DNA from: Steroidobacteraceae bacterium
Lineage (GTDB): Bacteria > Pseudomonadota > Gammaproteobacteria > Steroidobacterales > Steroidobacteraceae
Direction: 5' to 3'
DNA: 64,000 nt
NCBI GenBank assembly: GCA_027531255.1
Contig: JAPZRU010000022.1
Coordinates: forward strand, 49,810 to 113,809
This document shows positions 62,628 through 64,000 of the stretch, piece by piece; the first letter of the stretch is position 1, and each line of letters starts with the position of its first letter. Below the pieces are notes generated by a model, which saw nothing but the letters and a program-made list of their open reading frames with translations, had not been told where the DNA came from and searched no databases. The position numbers and the translations under genes were made by a program.

Positions 62628-64000
62628 ATGCGGCCGACGACGCTCGCGTCCCTGACCGAATACGCCGCGGGCCGCCACCCGGCGCGCCGCGCCGTGGCGA
62701 CGGCGGGCGGTGATGCCTGCACCTTCGCCGAACTCGACGCGCGGGTCGCCCGCGCCGCGGCCTGGCTGGCGCGGCAGGGCCTGCAGCGCGGCGATCGCGT
62801 GACGCTGTGGGCGCCGAACGACATCGACTGGGTGGTCGCGTACTACGGCGTGCTGCGCGCCGGGCTCGTGGTCAACCCGCTGAACTTCCTGCTGGCGCCG
62901 CAGGAGGTCGCGTTCGCCGCGGCCGACTGCGGAGCGAAGGTGCTGATCGCCGGCGCCGCCAAGGTCGACTCGGTGGCGGCACTGGCCGGCCGGGGCGAGC
63001 TGCGGGCAGTCACGACCGCCGCCGCGGTCGCGTCGACGCCGGAAGCGGCGCTGCCGCCGGCCGACGTCTCACCGGCCGACCTGGCCGCGATCCTCTACAC
63101 GTCCGGCACCACCGGCCACCCCAAGGGCGCGATGCTCAGCCACCGGGGTCTGCTGCTCAACGCGGCGCTGACAGCGCAGATGCACGCGCGGTCGAGCGCC
63201 GACACGGTGGTCACCGCCCTGCCGCTGCCGCACGTGTACGGCGCCGCGATCCTGAACGCCGGCGTGCTGACCGGCGCGACGCTGGTGGTGCACGCCCAGT
63301 TCAGGGAAGCGGCGATCCTCGCGGACGTCGAACGGCACCGGGCGACGATGCTCGAAGGCGTGCCGACGATGTACCACTACCTGCTCGCCTATCCCGACCT
63401 GTCGCGCCACGACCTCTCCAGCCTGACCCGCTGCACCGTCGGCGGACAGACGATGCCGCTGGCCAGCATGCAGGAGGTGGAGCGCCGCCTCGGCTGTCCG
63501 CTGATCGAGCTGTGGGGCATGACCGAGCTCGGCGGCCTCGGCACGACGCACGCGTCCCTGGCGCCGCCCCGGCTCGGGTCGATCGGCGTCGCACTGCCGC
63601 ACATGGAGACCCGGGTCGTGGCGACCGACGACGGCCGGCGCGAACTGGCCTGCGGCGAGGTCGGCGAGCTGTGCGTCCGCGGGCCACTGGTCATGGCGGG
63701 GTACTTCGGCAACCCGCGGGCGACCGCGGAGACCATCGACGCCGACGGCTGGCTGCACACCGGGGACCTCGCCCAGAAGGACGCGGACGGCTACGTCAGC
63801 ATCGTCGATCGCAAGAAGGACATGATCCTGACCGGGGGCTACAACGTCTACCCGGCCGAACTCGAGCGCGTGATCGCGGCGCATCCGGCGGTGGCGATGG
63901 TCGCGGTCGGCCGCGTGCCGGACGCGGCGAAGGGGGAGCTGGCCAAGGCCTACGTCGTGCTCCGCGCGGGCGCCACCGCGACCGCCGAGGACATCGTCGA
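62628..64000 (+). CDS. AMP-dependent acyl-CoA synthetase/ligase, 3' end outside the window
   Basis: ANL-superfamily enzyme activating a carboxylic acid with ATP and CoA. 457 residues are visible from ATG 62628, which has GGGAGGG seven bases upstream. Motifs: the P-loop LYTSGTTGHPKG at 157-168, the A5 block ELWGMTELGG near 290, the ATP/hinge region DGWLHTGDLAQKDADGYVSI and the A8 hinge DRKKDMILTGGYNVYPAELE. The C-terminal domain with the catalytic Lys is cut off by the window edge. The GGYNVYPAE block fits medium/long-chain fatty-acyl or aryl-CoA ligases. It is divergent from the GbcA-like Rieske gene. Carnitine-like or choline-ester side-chain acids could be the substrate, but this is speculation. 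Confidence 0.88.
   Translation, partial: MRPTTLASLTEYAAGRHPARRAVATAGGDACTFAELDARVARAAAWLARQGLQRGDRVTLWAPNDIDWVVAYYGVLRAGLVVNPLNFLLAPQEVAFAAADCGAKVLIAGAAKVDSVAALAGRGELRAVTTAAAVASTPEAALPPADVSPADLAAILYTSGTTGHPKGAMLSHRGLLLNAALTAQMHARSSADTVVTALPLPHVYGAAILNAGVLTGATLVVHAQFREAAILADVERHRATMLEGVPTMYHYLLAYPDLSRHDLSSLTRCTVGGQTMPLASMQEVERRLGCPLIELWGMTELGGLGTTHASLAPPRLGSIGVALPHMETRVVATDDGRRELACGEVGELCVRGPLVMAGYFGNPRATAETIDADGWLHTGDLAQKDADGYVSIVDRKKDMILTGGYNVYPAELERVIAAHPAVAMVAVGRVPDAAKGELAKAYVVLRAGATATAEDIV

Overview
The window is very GC-rich, densely coding DNA with short intergenic gaps and many stop/start overlaps of the ATGA type. Two large TonB-dependent receptors, a MipA/OmpV barrel, periplasmic enzymes and mostly catabolic gene content point to a Gram-negative, aerobic, oligotrophic-style Pseudomonadota bacterium. 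The TonB-receptor plus TPR-sulfotransferase pair is common in Steroidobacterales-like Gammaproteobacteria and in Sphingomonadales. This placement is inference, because no rRNA or housekeeping marker is present. I see no tRNA, rRNA, insertion sequence, phage gene, integrase or CRISPR array.

Layout. 1-1630: the start of an NAD-dependent formate dehydrogenase operon (gamma, then partial beta). 1861-6074: TPR-sulfotransferase and TonB-dependent receptor. 6614-10028: MFS exporter, MipA/OmpV protein and a divergent membrane-bound LytTR regulator. 10176-17697: purU plus a gentisate operon (FAD hydroxylase, gentisate dioxygenase, fumarylpyruvate hydrolase, zeta-GST isomerase, aromatic aldehyde dehydrogenase), with a divergent AraC regulator. 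17750-22283: two exported serine hydrolases and an SDR in one operon. 22650-32150: TetR regulator, MFS transporter, complete soxBDAG and a dimethylglycine-dehydrogenase-like flavoprotein. 32290-36332: an SDR, then a 2-oxoacid dehydrogenase system in which E2 is split into a catalytic protein and a free lipoyl protein. 36428-44227: arylsulfotransferase, second TonB receptor and a fused MFS/spermidine-synthase protein. 44341-50453: an acyclic-terpene-utilisation-like module (AtuA family, TetR, biotin-dependent acyl-CoA carboxylase beta and alpha). 50536-57767: class III aminotransferase, VOC protein, Rieske oxygenase, sulfatase, aromatic-acid-type MFS and SDR. 57938-64000: aldehyde dehydrogenase, SulP transporter, a second Rieske oxygenase of glycine-betaine/choline-monooxygenase type, and a partial AMP-dependent acyl-CoA ligase.

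How the genes fit together. The clearest theme is removal of methyl groups and disposal of the C1 units. A GbcA-like Rieske oxygenase could demethylate a quaternary amine, the DMGDH-like protein a tertiary amine, and SoxBDAG a secondary amine. PurU turns formyl-THF into formate, and formate dehydrogenase oxidises formate to CO2 with NAD+. A near-identical inverted repeat (ACTTGA-N7-TCAAG) lies in the TetR/MFS-sox divergent region and upstream of the GbcA-like gene about 39 kb away. It suggests that the TetR protein controls both as one regulon. Secondary themes are aromatic degradation through gentisate and sulfate-ester or sulfate metabolism (two sulfotransferases, one sulfatase, one SulP permease).
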